From NCBI RefSeq assembly GCF_001636615.1, contig NZ_LGEK01000017.1, positions 62,001 through 126,000 on the forward strand: DNA of 64,000 nt, read 5' to 3'. Both the position numbers and the translations under genes were made by a program. Below are positions 17,028 through 26,416 of the stretch, piece by piece. Source of the stretch: Mucilaginibacter sp. L294. GTDB taxonomy: Bacteria; Bacteroidota; Bacteroidia; Sphingobacteriales; Sphingobacteriaceae. How positions within the stretch are numbered: position 1 is the stretch's first letter; each line of letters begins with the position of its first letter. The notes beneath the pieces are model-generated. The model saw only the letters and a program-made list of their open reading frames with translations, ran no database searches and had not been told where the DNA came from.

Positions 17028-18294
17028 ATTTACGCTGTGCTTTTTGCTGATATTTTTTATTGTAACCCCAATAAGTATCTACAGTACACACTATAGCATT
17101 AAACAAAGGATAGATAATGTTGAGATTGAGCGTTTAAGTGCCGTAAATAACGAAGTTGCGCTGCAGCTAAAATCAGGTATTAGTCCAGATAAGTACTCGC
17201 AGGGGCGGCCAATATCTATCAGTACGTTTGCCGGTAATTTACCAAACGAAAAAATACTTACCGAAAAACAAAATTACGACCAGGGCGAATGCCGCATTAC
17301 GGTAAGTTCATTTTATAATATTAAAGGGCTTAATTATAAGGTTTCATCTTACAACTATGTAACGCAATCCGGGCAAATATTACGGGGGATGCTGCCGGTA
17401 GCTTTGGTAAAATCATTGCTGATGATAGTGGCGGTGCTGATAGCCGCAAGGATGTTATCGCGCAACATTTTATCGCCGTTTAACCAGTCGCTTGCGCAGA
17501 TGCAGAAATTCAACCTCCGGAAGAAAAAGCCCCTGGTGCTTGCAGAGAGTAATACCAAAGAGTTTAAGGAACTTAACCTGCTGCTAAAAAAGATGACCGA
17601 TATGGCCATCACCGAATATGGACTTGTAAAAGAGTTTAGCGAAAATGCATCGCATGAATTGCAAACCCCGTTATCAGTACTGAGAAGTAAACTGGAGCTT
17701 TTAGCCGATACCAATATACAAGGCGACCAGGCCATATTGATTGGTGAAATGCAACACGCCATTGAGAAAATGGCCCGTATAAACTACTCGTTATTGCTGC
17801 TCACCAAATTGGAGAACCAGGAGTATGAGGCTACCGAAAATATATCGTTTGCCGGGCACATCAAGTCTATTTTGGGTTTTTATGAAGACCGTATCCAGAT
17901 GAAGGCGTTGACGCTTACTACTCATATAGGCGATGATATTTCGCTAAAAATACACCCGGCGCTGGCCGACTTGCTTTTTGATAATTTGTTAGGTAACGCC
18001 ATCAGGCATAATGTTAAGAACGGGATTATCAATATTAAAGCAAACCACGAAGCTTTTGTGATAGAAAATACCGGCGCGGCCCCGGTTATACCTACCGAAG
18101 AATTATTTGAGCGGTTCAAAAAGAGCGATCAGTGTGGTGAAAGCATTGGTTTGGGGCTGGCTATTGTAAAACAGATCTGCGAATTGAATAAATTTAACGT
18201 ACGATATACGTATCGCGATGGTATTCATTCACTTAGAATAGATTTTAATGGTATGGCTGTAGCTGATAGTGCTGCTTTGGTTGCGCAGGCTTAA
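17011..18294 (+). CDS. Sensor histidine kinase of efflux regions A/B
   Basis: A 427-residue inner-membrane kinase. The ATG at 17011 begins MKLVDKFTLCFLL; an upstream in-frame ATG would lie deep inside the regulator gene. TM1 is about 8-27, the periplasmic loop about 28-128, TM2 about 129-149, followed by a HAMP-like linker. HisKA has the phospho-acceptor His215 (EFSENASHELQTPLSVLRS). HATPase_c has N box LLFDNLLGNAIRHN and G2 GESIGLGLAIVKQIC, while the G1 box is reduced to IENTGAAP instead of D-x-G-x-G. The same reduced G1 (ISNTGEGS) is seen in the kinase of region C, so it is a subgroup trait. It is the cognate partner of the overlapping response regulator. Confidence 0.93.
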   Translation: MKLVDKFTLCFLLIFFIVTPISIYSTHYSIKQRIDNVEIERLSAVNNEVALQLKSGISPDKYSQGRPISISTFAGNLPNEKILTEKQNYDQGECRITVSSFYNIKGLNYKVSSYNYVTQSGQILRGMLPVALVKSLLMIVAVLIAARMLSRNILSPFNQSLAQMQKFNLRKKKPLVLAESNTKEFKELNLLLKKMTDMAITEYGLVKEFSENASHELQTPLSVLRSKLELLADTNIQGDQAILIGEMQHAIEKMARINYSLLLLTKLENQEYEATENISFAGHIKSILGFYEDRIQMKALTLTTHIGDDISLKIHPALADLLFDNLLGNAIRHNVKNGIINIKANHEAFVIENTGAAPVIPTEELFERFKKSDQCGESIGLGLAIVKQICELNKFNVRYTYRDGIHSLRIDFNGMAVADSAALVAQA

Positions 18295-18351
18295 CAAATT
18301 TGCACCTTTTATTACATTAGCTTTACAAATCGGTAACAAATTGAGGCTTTA

Positions 18352-18373
18352 CTTCAAAATTGCTTCAAATTTG
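18352..18373 (+). promoter_or_regulatory. Tandem 11-bp direct repeat before efflux operon B
   Basis: CTTCAAAATTG is followed directly by CTTCAAATTTG (9 of 11 positions equal). Its first 17 bp are identical to the box at 16270-16286 in front of the response-regulator gene. It is placed about 65 bp before the preferred GTG start of the outer-membrane factor. The interpretation as the response-regulator binding site is inferred. Confidence 0.65.
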
Positions 18374-18438
18374 ATGGGTTGCTTTACAAAATAATTACCA
18401 GCCCGGTAGTTATTGGTTTAACTAAGATACACAACCCT

Positions 18439-19824
18439 GTGAAAAAAGCGATATCTACGTGTTTTATACTCTTTAGTTCATTATTAGTAGTTGCACAACA
18501 ACCCCTTACACTTAAACAAGCTATAGAAACAGCAGTAGTCAATTATCCGGCTATAAAAGCCAAAACAAACTACGCGTTAGCATCAAAAGCGGCAATTGGC
18601 CAAACCAAAGCCGATTACCTGCCCAACTTAAACTTAAGCGCCCAGCAGGATTACGGAACGGTAAACGGCCAGAATGGTCCGCTGTATGGTTTCGGCGGGT
18701 TTGGTGTGGCATCATCCGGCATACCGTTGCCCAACCAAAACTGGAACGCCGCTTTTGGCTCATTATACCTGGCAAACCTTAACTGGGAATTTTTCACCTT
18801 CGGCAGGATAAAAGAACGGATCAAAACGGCCCAACAGGTTGCTGTAAGAGATCAAAACGACCTTCAACAGGAACTTTTTAACCACAAGGTGAAAGTTGCG
18901 GCAGCTTACCTTAACCTGCTGGCCGCGCAAAAGCTGACCGACTCGTACCGCAAAAACCTGGCGCGTGCAGATACGTTTAAACGCATAGTAAAAACGCGCG
19001 CGTTTAACGGTCTTATTGCCGGTGTAGATTCTTCGCAGGCAAGCGCCGAGGTATCAAGCGCACGTATTGTACTTACCCGGGCTATAGACCAGGAGCAGGA
19101 GCAAAGTAACCAGTTATCGCAGCTGATGGGGGTTACACCAACACATTTTGATTTAGATACTGTGTTTGTATCGCACCTGCCAAAAAATATAGAGGAACCA
19201 ATCGATTCGGCCGTTAGCAAGCACCCAACCCTGGCTTACTACAAATCGCGGATAGATGTTAATAACGAGCAGATCAAATATCTGAAAAAGTTTAACTATC
19301 CAAGTTTCTCGTTTGTAGGTATTGTGCAAACACGTGGCTCGGGCTTTAGCAATGAATATTCTACCAACCAAAACGCTTATACCGATAATTACTGGGATGG
19401 TACCAAACCAACCCGCAGCAATTACCTGGTAGGCATCGGCGTCAGCTGGAATTTGGCGCAGCCTTTCCGCACGGCCAAACAGGTAAAAACGCAAAGGTAT
19501 GTGAGCGCGGCGCTTACAGATGAGTACGAACTGGCCAACCAGCAAATAAAGGCACAGTTTTCACTGGCCGATACCAAAACCATAAACGCGCTGAACAATT
19601 ACCGCGAAGCGCCGGTACAGGTAAGGGCGGCATCGCAGGCGTATCTGCAAAAATCGGTGCTGTATAAAAATGGGCTAACCAATTTGGTTGATGTTACGCA
19701 GGCACAATATGCCTTAACCCGTGCCGAAACCGACAGGGATATCGCTTATACCAATGTGTGGCAAGCGCTTTTGCTAAAGGCTGCTGCCAAAGGCGATTTT
19801 AACCTTTTTGACAGCGCGTTATAA
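18439..19824 (+). CDS. TolC-type outer membrane efflux protein, operon B
   Basis: A 461-residue outer-membrane factor. A GTG start at 18439 is preferred because it begins a proper signal peptide (MKKAISTCFILFSSLLVVAQQ). The longer frame from TTG at 18379 would add 20 residues and crowd the promoter region. Both OEP repeats are visible, with NHKVKVAAAYLNLLAAQKLTDSYRKNLARAD and VRAASQAYLQKSVLYKNGLTNLVDVTQAQYALTRAETDRDIAYTN. The central loop resembles its operon A counterpart (QDYGTVNGQNGPLYGFGGFG against ADYGTNNNTAGPYFGFG), showing paralogy. First gene of the OMF-RND-adaptor operon B. Confidence 0.9.
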   Translation: MKKAISTCFILFSSLLVVAQQPLTLKQAIETAVVNYPAIKAKTNYALASKAAIGQTKADYLPNLNLSAQQDYGTVNGQNGPLYGFGGFGVASSGIPLPNQNWNAAFGSLYLANLNWEFFTFGRIKERIKTAQQVAVRDQNDLQQELFNHKVKVAAAYLNLLAAQKLTDSYRKNLARADTFKRIVKTRAFNGLIAGVDSSQASAEVSSARIVLTRAIDQEQEQSNQLSQLMGVTPTHFDLDTVFVSHLPKNIEEPIDSAVSKHPTLAYYKSRIDVNNEQIKYLKKFNYPSFSFVGIVQTRGSGFSNEYSTNQNAYTDNYWDGTKPTRSNYLVGIGVSWNLAQPFRTAKQVKTQRYVSAALTDEYELANQQIKAQFSLADTKTINALNNYREAPVQVRAASQAYLQKSVLYKNGLTNLVDVTQAQYALTRAETDRDIAYTNVWQALLLKAAAKGDFNLFDSAL

Positions 19825-19860
19825 TTTAACTGATAATTTTTCTTCGAAATACATATATAC

Positions 19861-22800
19861 ATGAACTTGATCCGTTTCGCATTACGTAAGCCCATCACCA
19901 TTATGGTTATTGTGGCCGGTTTATTCTTTTTTGGGATAAAATCGATCACGGCCATCAAAGTAGATATATTCCCTAAGCTGGATATGCCGGTGATCTATAT
20001 ATCGCACCCTTTTACCGGTTATACCCCCGAGCAAATGGAATCGTTTTTTGCCAAGCAATACGTAAACATCCTTTTGTATACCAACGGGTTAAAAAGTATC
20101 GAAACCAAAAACATCCAGGGGCTTACCTTAATGAAGCTTAATTTTTACCCGGGTACAAACATGGCGCAGGCGGCGGGCGAGCTGGCTTCTTTTACAAACC
20201 GTATCCAGGCGGTGTTCCCTCCCGGCTCAAACCCACCGTTCATTATCAGGTTTGATGCCTCCACACTGCCGGTTGGCCAGCTGGTTTTAAGCAGCGCCAC
20301 CCGTAGCAATAATGAATTAGCCGATCTGGCAAACGTGTATGTGCGTTCGTCATTTACCTCTATACACGGTTTGGTAGCACCGCCGCCTTTTGGTGGTAAC
20401 ATCCGTACGGTAGTTATTAAAGCCGACCCGGAGCTGCTACGCTCGCACAATATGACGCCCGACCAGTTGGTTGAAGCCCTAAGGGTAAATAACCAAACAA
20501 CCCCATCGGGCAACGTGCGTATTGGCGATAAAAATTACATCACCCCAACCAATACCACCATAAATTCTATAAAAGATTTTGAGAACATCCCTTTGTTTAA
20601 AGGTGGTGTGCAAAGCCTGTATTTAAGGGATGTGGCGACAGTATCTGACGGGGCCGATATAACCGCAGGCTACGCGCTGGTTAACGGCAAGCGTTCGGTT
20701 TACTTAAGCGTTGCCAAAAGTGCCGATGCATCCACCTGGGAAGTTGTACAAAACCTTAAAGCATCTATCCCTAAAATACAAAGCCAGCTGCCGCCAGATG
20801 TTAAGGTAAGCTACGAGTTTGACCAATCTGTTTACGTAATGAACTCGGTAAAGAGCTTAATTACAGAAGGGGCCATCGGCGCTATTTTAACCGGTTTAAT
20901 GGTACTGCTGTTTTTGGGCGATGCCCGTGGCGCTTTGATCGTTATCTTAACCATCCCTACCTCTATCATATCGGGGGTTTTGTTCCTGAACCTATTTGGG
21001 CAAACCATCAACATTATGACATTGAGCGGCCTTGCTTTGGCTATCGGTATCCTGGTAGATGAAAGCACGGTAACTATCGAGAATATACACCAGCATCTGG
21101 ATATGGGCAAACCCAAGGCGCTTGCCATATGGGATGCCTGTAAGGAGATCGCATTCCCTAAGCTATTGATCCTGTTTTGTATCCTGGCGGTTTTTGCACC
21201 GGCGTTTACCATGGGTGGCATCCCGGGCTCGTTGTTTTTACCCCTGGCATTAGCCATTGGTTTCAGCATGATCGTGTCTTACTTCCTGGCCCAAACCTTT
21301 GTGCCGATAATGGCTAACTGGATAATGAAGAGTAAGCACCACCACGCAAAAGATGGGCACCAGTTAACCGATAACGAAGAGTTTGAACTATCGGGCCTTG
21401 AGGGCGACGACAGGCCATCGCAGTTACATCAAAAAGAAGTGGCCGCCGCCACTGCCGACCGCAACCACAATGGTAAAGTTGGCGGTTTTGAACGCATGCG
21501 CATGCGCTACCTAAGGTTTATTGACAGGATGATGCCTTACCGAAAGGTAATTGTATTGGGGTACATTGTTGTTATTTGTGGCCTTGCAGCAATTTTAATG
21601 CAAAGCATTGGCCGCGATGTATTGCCAAAGGTAAATGGCAGCCAGTTTCAGGTACGTTTGCGCGCGCCGGAGGGCACCCGTATAGAGCAGACAGAAACGC
21701 GCACCTACAAAGCCATCAACATTATTAAAAGCCTTGTTGGGCCAGAGAATGTTTCCATCACATCGGCTTATGTAGGTACGCACCCCTCGCTGTTCTCAAC
21801 AAGCCCTATTTATTTGTGGATGGCAGGCCCGCAGGAGGCCGTAATACAGGTAGCCTTTAAAGAAGGCTTTAAAACCAACCTGGATGAGCTTAAGGAAAAA
21901 ATAAGGGCATCGTACGCTAAACAGCTGCCTGATGTTAAATCGTCTTTTGAGCCTATCGAGCTTACCGATAAGATACTGAGCCAGGGTTCGCCAACACCTA
22001 TCGAGGTGCGTTTTTCTGGCAGGGATAAAAAACTGAGTGAGGCTTATGCACAAAAACTGATAGCCAAACTGGGCCAAATTAATTACCTGAGGGATATACA
22101 ATTGGGGCAGTCTACCAAATACCCGGCCATTAATATTGATATTGACCGCACGAGGGCATCACAGATAGGGGTAGATATCAATGATGTTTCGCGTTCGCTT
22201 ATCGCTTCAACATCATCATCCCGCTACACCGATAAAAATATCTGGATAGATCATAAAACAAACAACAGCTACAGCGTACAGGTACAGATCCCGGAGAGTA
22301 AAATGAGCAGCATCTCTGAGATCAGCGAGATACCGGTATTGAAAAATTCGTCGAGGCCTGTTTTGGGTGATATAGCCGATATAAAACCCGGCACTACTTA
22401 TGGCGAAGCCGACAACCTAGGTGCTATGCCTATGCTATCGGTTACGGCCAATCTGAACAATCAGGACCTGGGGACGGCATCTAAAGATGTACAAGCGGCC
22501 ATCAAATCATTAGGCGATCTTCCGCGTGGATTGAACGTTGAACTGATAGGCTTAAGCGATACGCTGACAGAAACAATGGATAGTTTGGAGAGCGGGCTTG
22601 GCATAGCCATCATCGTTATATTTTTAATGCTGGCGGCAAATTTCCAATCTTTTAAAGTATCGGGCATTGTACTGGCAACCGTTCCGGCGGTAATGCTGGG
22701 CTCGTTATCATTATTGATGTTGGCCGGTTCAACGCTTAACCTGCAATCGTACATGGGTATGATCATGTCTGTAGGGGTATCCATCTCTAACGCGGTGCTG

Positions 22801-23139
22801 TTAATTACCAATGCCGAAGAACTGCGCCGTGTTAACGGCAATGCCATGGCATCTGCCCGCGAGGCTGCCTCATTAAGGTTAAGGCCAATTGTAATGACCG
22901 CTTTAGCCATGGTTGTGGGTATGATACCTATGGCCAGCGGACTGGGCGAGGCAGGCGACCAGTCGTCACCGCTTGGGCGAGCCGTAATTGGCGGGCTGAT
23001 AGCCTCAACATTTGCCGCATTGTTTATTTTGCCATTGGTATTTGCCTGGGGGCAGGGTAAAACAAGTATCCAAAGTGTTTCACTCGACCCTGAGGACGAG
23101 GAGAGCATTCATTTTATTAAACTTGAGTATAAATCATAA
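19861..23139 (+). CDS. RND family efflux inner-membrane transporter, operon B
   Basis: A 1092-residue RND pump, paralogous and collinear with the operon A transporter. TM1 is about 10-30; the TM2-TM4 block (335-410) ends in ALAIGILVDESTVTIENIHQH. The AcrB Asp407-Asp408 pair is Asp400-Glu401 here, and the TM10 Lys position is Ser (GVSISNAVLLIT). The cytoplasmic linker (about 485-540) is long and rich in His, Asp and Glu. The porter loops keep the typical NIQGLTLMKLNFYPGTN and PPFIIRFDASTLPVGQLVLSS segments. It is 36 bp after the OMF gene and 12 bp before the adaptor gene. The substrate is unknown; the acidic/His-rich linker alone does not prove metal transport. Confidence 0.95.
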   Translation: MNLIRFALRKPITIMVIVAGLFFFGIKSITAIKVDIFPKLDMPVIYISHPFTGYTPEQMESFFAKQYVNILLYTNGLKSIETKNIQGLTLMKLNFYPGTNMAQAAGELASFTNRIQAVFPPGSNPPFIIRFDASTLPVGQLVLSSATRSNNELADLANVYVRSSFTSIHGLVAPPPFGGNIRTVVIKADPELLRSHNMTPDQLVEALRVNNQTTPSGNVRIGDKNYITPTNTTINSIKDFENIPLFKGGVQSLYLRDVATVSDGADITAGYALVNGKRSVYLSVAKSADASTWEVVQNLKASIPKIQSQLPPDVKVSYEFDQSVYVMNSVKSLITEGAIGAILTGLMVLLFLGDARGALIVILTIPTSIISGVLFLNLFGQTINIMTLSGLALAIGILVDESTVTIENIHQHLDMGKPKALAIWDACKEIAFPKLLILFCILAVFAPAFTMGGIPGSLFLPLALAIGFSMIVSYFLAQTFVPIMANWIMKSKHHHAKDGHQLTDNEEFELSGLEGDDRPSQLHQKEVAAATADRNHNGKVGGFERMRMRYLRFIDRMMPYRKVIVLGYIVVICGLAAILMQSIGRDVLPKVNGSQFQVRLRAPEGTRIEQTETRTYKAINIIKSLVGPENVSITSAYVGTHPSLFSTSPIYLWMAGPQEAVIQVAFKEGFKTNLDELKEKIRASYAKQLPDVKSSFEPIELTDKILSQGSPTPIEVRFSGRDKKLSEAYAQKLIAKLGQINYLRDIQLGQSTKYPAINIDIDRTRASQIGVDINDVSRSLIASTSSSRYTDKNIWIDHKTNNSYSVQVQIPESKMSSISEISEIPVLKNSSRPVLGDIADIKPGTTYGEADNLGAMPMLSVTANLNNQDLGTASKDVQAAIKSLGDLPRGLNVELIGLSDTLTETMDSLESGLGIAIIVIFLMLAANFQSFKVSGIVLATVPAVMLGSLSLLMLAGSTLNLQSYMGMIMSVGVSISNAVLLITNAEELRRVNGNAMASAREAASLRLRPIVMTALAMVVGMIPMASGLGEAGDQSSPLGRAVIGGLIASTFAALFILPLVFAWGQGKTSIQSVSLDPEDEESIHFIKLEYKS

Positions 23140-23151
23140 TATCATCATTCC

Positions 23152-24270
23152 ATGTATATCCGTAAAGTCCTTTCTGTTTCTGCTTTAGTAATGGTAACAA
23201 GCCTGATGCTGGTGAGATGCAAATCGCCGGAGGCCAAAGCCACAGCAGAAATTGCCGCACCGGCCGACAATGCCTTAGATGCCTTTTTGTTAAGCAAGAG
23301 TGCCATGCAATCAAATATCACCATCCCGGGCGAGTTGGTGGCTTACCAACAGGTTGACCTGTACGCCAAGGTGAACAGCTTTGTGAAAAAGATGTATGTT
23401 GATGTGGGTAGTGTGGTAAGCGCCGGGCAGCTTTTAGCCCGTATGGAAGCCCCGGAGATTGGTTCGCAGATGAACGGCGCGCAATCGCGCCTGAAGGCAC
23501 AGGAGGCTTTGTATATAGCCAGCAAAGCCAACTATGATCGTTTGCTGGAAACCAGCAAAACACCGGGTACCGTTTCACAAAACGACCTTGACCAGGCGCT
23601 GGCCAAAAAAAGTGCAGATTACGCGCAATTCCAATCGGCACAGGCCTCTTTAAAAGAAGTGGGTGCTAACAGCGATTACCTGGAGATAAGGGCGCCGTTC
23701 CCGGGTATTATTACGGCACGTAACGTAAGCCAGGGCGCTTATGTTGGCCCGTCGGGCAAAGGATCAGATGCGCCGCTGTTTACCCTGCAGCAGCAGGATA
23801 AGCTGCGTTTGGTGGTAAGCGTCCCTGAAGCTTATACCGGCTACATGAATAATAAAAGCGTGGTGAACTTTACCGTACGATCATTACCCAATCATGTTTT
23901 TAACGCAAAAGTAGCCAGGCTGGCCGGTGCGCTGGATAGCAGGCTGCGTGCGCAACGTACAGAGATGGACGTTATGAATACCGGGAAAAATTTATTGCCG
24001 GGTATGGTTGCCGAGGTTGATATCCCGCTGAGTGATGAAATACACAACTTTGTTGTACCGTCAGACGCTATCCTGAACTCTACACTGGGCACGTTTGTTG
24101 TTAAACTAACCCGCGATTCTTCTAAATGGGTATCTATAAAAACAGGCCGTAATACTGATGGCAAAACCGAAATCTTCGGCCCATTAAAATTATCTGATAC
24201 TTTACTATTGAAAGCCACGGAAGAAACGAGGAATAACGAGAAGCTAACCGCCAAGGTAAAAACGAAATAA
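23152..24270 (+). CDS. RND efflux periplasmic adaptor, operon B
   Basis: A 372-residue membrane-fusion protein. The N-terminus is MYIRKVLSVSALVMVTSLMLVRC; a lipobox-like LVRC at Cys23 suggests a lipoprotein, but Arg at the -1 position is unusual. In order: the lipoyl first half (VNSFVKKMYVDVGSVVSAGQLLARMEAPE), an alpha-hairpin, the lipoyl second half (YLEIRAPFPGIITARNVSQGAYV), a beta-barrel (LRLVVSVPEAYTGYMNNKSVVNF) and a membrane-proximal domain. It is paralogous to the operon A adaptor and closes operon B, followed by a strong terminator. Confidence 0.93.
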   Translation: MYIRKVLSVSALVMVTSLMLVRCKSPEAKATAEIAAPADNALDAFLLSKSAMQSNITIPGELVAYQQVDLYAKVNSFVKKMYVDVGSVVSAGQLLARMEAPEIGSQMNGAQSRLKAQEALYIASKANYDRLLETSKTPGTVSQNDLDQALAKKSADYAQFQSAQASLKEVGANSDYLEIRAPFPGIITARNVSQGAYVGPSGKGSDAPLFTLQQQDKLRLVVSVPEAYTGYMNNKSVVNFTVRSLPNHVFNAKVARLAGALDSRLRAQRTEMDVMNTGKNLLPGMVAEVDIPLSDEIHNFVVPSDAILNSTLGTFVVKLTRDSSKWVSIKTGRNTDGKTEIFGPLKLSDTLLLKATEETRNNEKLTAKVKTK

Positions 24271-24283
24271 AATAATACGCTAA

Positions 24284-24323
24284 TAACAAAGCCCTGTAAA
24301 GAGTATTTACAGGGCTTTGTTAT
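24284..24323 (+). terminator. Rho-independent terminator of efflux operon B
   Basis: A perfect 17-bp stem (TAACAAAGCCCTGTAAA / TTTACAGGGCTTTGTTA) with a GAGTA loop, starting 13 bp after the adaptor stop. Its T run is short. Being symmetrical, it may also serve the converging minus-strand gene. Confidence 0.9.
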
Positions 24324-24351
24324 ATACAAATTAATTAAACTGTTAAGCGCT

Positions 24352-24786
24352 TTATGCGGGTATCAGGTTGGTGGTAATGCCTATCCTGTTCCAGGCGTTA
24401 ATGGTAATAATTGCCAGGATAACCTGCGCCAGGTAGGTTTCATCAAGCACTTTGGCTGCCTGCTCATAGGTAGCATCTTTAACATGGTTGCTTATCAAAG
24501 TAACCTCTTCGGTAAGGGCCAGTATCGCGCGTTCATCTTCTGTAAAGAACGTGGTATCGCGCCAGGCGTTAAGGGCATAAATCCGCTGCTCGGTTTCGCC
24601 GGCCTTGCGGGCATCTTTGGTATGCATATCAATACAAAAAGCACAACCGTTTATTTGCGAGGCCCTTATTTTGATCAGGTCTTTATGTGTTCTGGTAAGC
24701 GGGGTACTTTCAATGAATTTTTCAAGCCCAAGGATAGCTTTGTATCCGGTTGGCTCTGTCTTGTCAATCTTGATTCGTGTTTGCAT
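24352..24786 (-). CDS. Carboxymuconolactone decarboxylase / AhpD-like family protein
   Basis: A 144-residue all-helical protein of the CMD/AhpD superfamily. The core motif INGCAFCIDMHTKDARKAGETEQRIYAL contains the redox-active C-x-x-C (Cys-Ala-Phe-Cys) and the downstream His of the AhpD active site. Members act as alkylhydroperoxidase-like thiol enzymes. It is cytosolic and monocistronic. A consensus -7 box lies 24 bp upstream. Its closest type is the AhpD-core proteins of unknown substrate that sit beside stress regulators; here it neighbours a MocR regulator on the same strand. Confidence 0.9.
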   Translation of the reverse strand: MQTRIKIDKTEPTGYKAILGLEKFIESTPLTRTHKDLIKIRASQINGCAFCIDMHTKDARKAGETEQRIYALNAWRDTTFFTEDERAILALTEEVTLISNHVKDATYEQAAKVLDETYLAQVILAIITINAWNRIGITTNLIPA

Positions 24787-24809
24787 TTCTTAATGATTTT
24801 ATTTCGACA

Positions 24810-24817
24810 CAAAAGTA
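24810..24817 (-). promoter_or_regulatory. -7 promoter element of the AhpD-like gene
   Basis: On the minus strand it reads TACTTTTG, matching TAnnTTTG, 24 bp before the ATG. No clear -33 element is seen. Confidence 0.5.
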
Positions 24818-24875
24818 GCTTGATGGCGTGGATGCTATGTATACCAGCTACAAAATAAAGGGTAGCCCAGCGGCT

Positions 24876-26339
24876 TTAATGGATAACCTTTTTCAGGATA
24901 TCAAGCGCTTCTATCATTTCATTTTCCTTAAGAGAGGCAAAGCCCAGTCTTAACGCGTTGGCAAAAAAAGATTCGTTTTTATAAAAACTCCCATTGCTTA
25001 TATAAAGCCCTTTTTTTAAGGCTTCCTGAGGCATTTTGATCAGATCTATCCCTTCGTCAAAATTTGCCCAGATGCCAAGTCCGCCCTCGGGTACCTTGAA
25101 ATCTATCACATCATTAAAATCAGATTTGAGGATATCGCAGAACAGGTTTCTGCGCTGTTTGTAAATTTTTAGCGATTTGCGGAAATGCCTCTCCATCTCG
25201 CCATCATCAAACAGTACAGCAAAAGCTTCTTCCAACAGCGTATCGCCCTGTTTATCTATCAGCTGCCTTAATGAAGCTGCGGCATCAATAAAGGGTAAAG
25301 GCCCTGTCATAAACCCAATGCGTAAGGCAGGTGCGAATGTTTTAGAGATAGAGCCAATATAGATCACATTATGGTTATGGTCTATACTGGCCAGCGGTAG
25401 GTAGGGTTTATTATCGTAATGAAAATCAAAGTCGTAATCGTCTTCAATAATGGCAAAATGGTATTCTTTGGCAAGGTTTAGCAATTTTAACCTGCGCTCC
25501 ATGCTCATGGTTACCGTTGTTGGGAAGTGGTGATGGGGGATAACATATACCGCCTTTATTTTTTTGTGTTTTAAAACATCTTCCAGGTGGTTCACATCCA
25601 TGCCGTTATGATCAACCGGGATACGCAGCAGGTTTGCACCCGTATGCCTGAAGGTATCATCGGCCGAAAAATAGTTTGAAACCCCGACGGCTACGGTATC
25701 ATTAGGGGTGAGTAGCAGTTGTGCCGCTAAATAAATCCCCATTTGGCTGCCTTTTGTAATGATTATATTCTCTGTGGAAACAACCAGGCCCCGGCTGTTG
25801 GAGAGGTAATTACAAATAGCATCGCGAAGATGTTCGGACCCTTTAGAGCTGCCGTACTTTAAAAAACTCCGGCCATGGAACCTCCTTGAAATGCTCCGGT
25901 ATTCGCGCATCAGTACATCTACAGGGGCCAGGCGCACGTCAGGGAAACCATCGTCAATGGCCAGAGCCGTGTTCTGAAGGTTTACATCAGGTAGTGCATC
26001 TTTAAAATTGTTAACCCATGTAAATGCCTCCTTGCGGTTATTGTTTTTGCCAGCATCGGGCATTGTAGCTTTTGAACGTATAGGCAATTTAGACAGTACA
26101 AACACACCTTTGCGCTCAACAGATTCGGCCCAGCCTTGGCTGATCAGTTCTTCGTAGGCCAGTTTTACGGTATTCCTGTTAATGCCTATCAGTTCGGCCA
26201 GTACACGCGAGCTTGGCAGGATATCGGCAGGCTGTAACGTGCCATTTGTTATCAGGGATATAAAGCTGTTGCACACCTGGATGTGTAAGGTTACAGAGGC
26301 ATTCCGGTCAACCTGGATCAATGATTTGTAGGGTAACAT
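24876..26339 (-). CDS. MocR/PdxR family regulator (GntR HTH fused to an aminotransferase domain)
   Basis: A 487-residue regulator from ATG at 26339; an upstream in-frame ATG at 26384 would add 15 residues of no family character. Residues about 12-80 form a GntR winged helix (LPSSRVLAELIGINRNTVKLAYEELISQGW). The rest is a fold-type I aminotransferase domain with the PLP lysine at Lys333 (IGSISKTFAPALRIGFM) and the pyridine-binding acidic block EDDYDFDFHYD near 299-308. Such proteins use PLP or an amino acid adduct as effector. It is divergent from an NAD(P)H oxidoreductase-EamA pair, which is its most likely target. Confidence 0.93.
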   Translation of the reverse strand: MLPYKSLIQVDRNASVTLHIQVCNSFISLITNGTLQPADILPSSRVLAELIGINRNTVKLAYEELISQGWAESVERKGVFVLSKLPIRSKATMPDAGKNNNRKEAFTWVNNFKDALPDVNLQNTALAIDDGFPDVRLAPVDVLMREYRSISRRFHGRSFLKYGSSKGSEHLRDAICNYLSNSRGLVVSTENIIITKGSQMGIYLAAQLLLTPNDTVAVGVSNYFSADDTFRHTGANLLRIPVDHNGMDVNHLEDVLKHKKIKAVYVIPHHHFPTTVTMSMERRLKLLNLAKEYHFAIIEDDYDFDFHYDNKPYLPLASIDHNHNVIYIGSISKTFAPALRIGFMTGPLPFIDAAASLRQLIDKQGDTLLEEAFAVLFDDGEMERHFRKSLKIYKQRRNLFCDILKSDFNDVIDFKVPEGGLGIWANFDEGIDLIKMPQEALKKGLYISNGSFYKNESFFANALRLGFASLKENEMIEALDILKKVIH

Positions 26340-26392
26340 CTGGGCTGTAGTTTTTATAAGAATTGGTATGTAAATATACTCCAACGCCCCGG

Positions 26393-26400
26393 TATTTTTG
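26393..26400 (+). promoter_or_regulatory. -7 promoter element and repeat between MocR and its divergent operon
   Basis: TATTTTTG matches TAnnTTTG, 17 bp before the ATG at 26417. It sits inside GGTATTTTTGTATA (26391-26404), which resembles GGTATGTAAATATA at 26365-26378 (10 of 14 positions). MocR proteins usually bind such direct repeats. Confidence 0.45.
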
Positions 26401-26416
26401 TATAAAATTATTCAGC

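Noticed and set aside
22461..23108. Long minus-strand open frame (215 codons) opposite the RND gene of operon B
   Set aside because: Antisense shadow of a conserved transporter; composition follows the sense codons.
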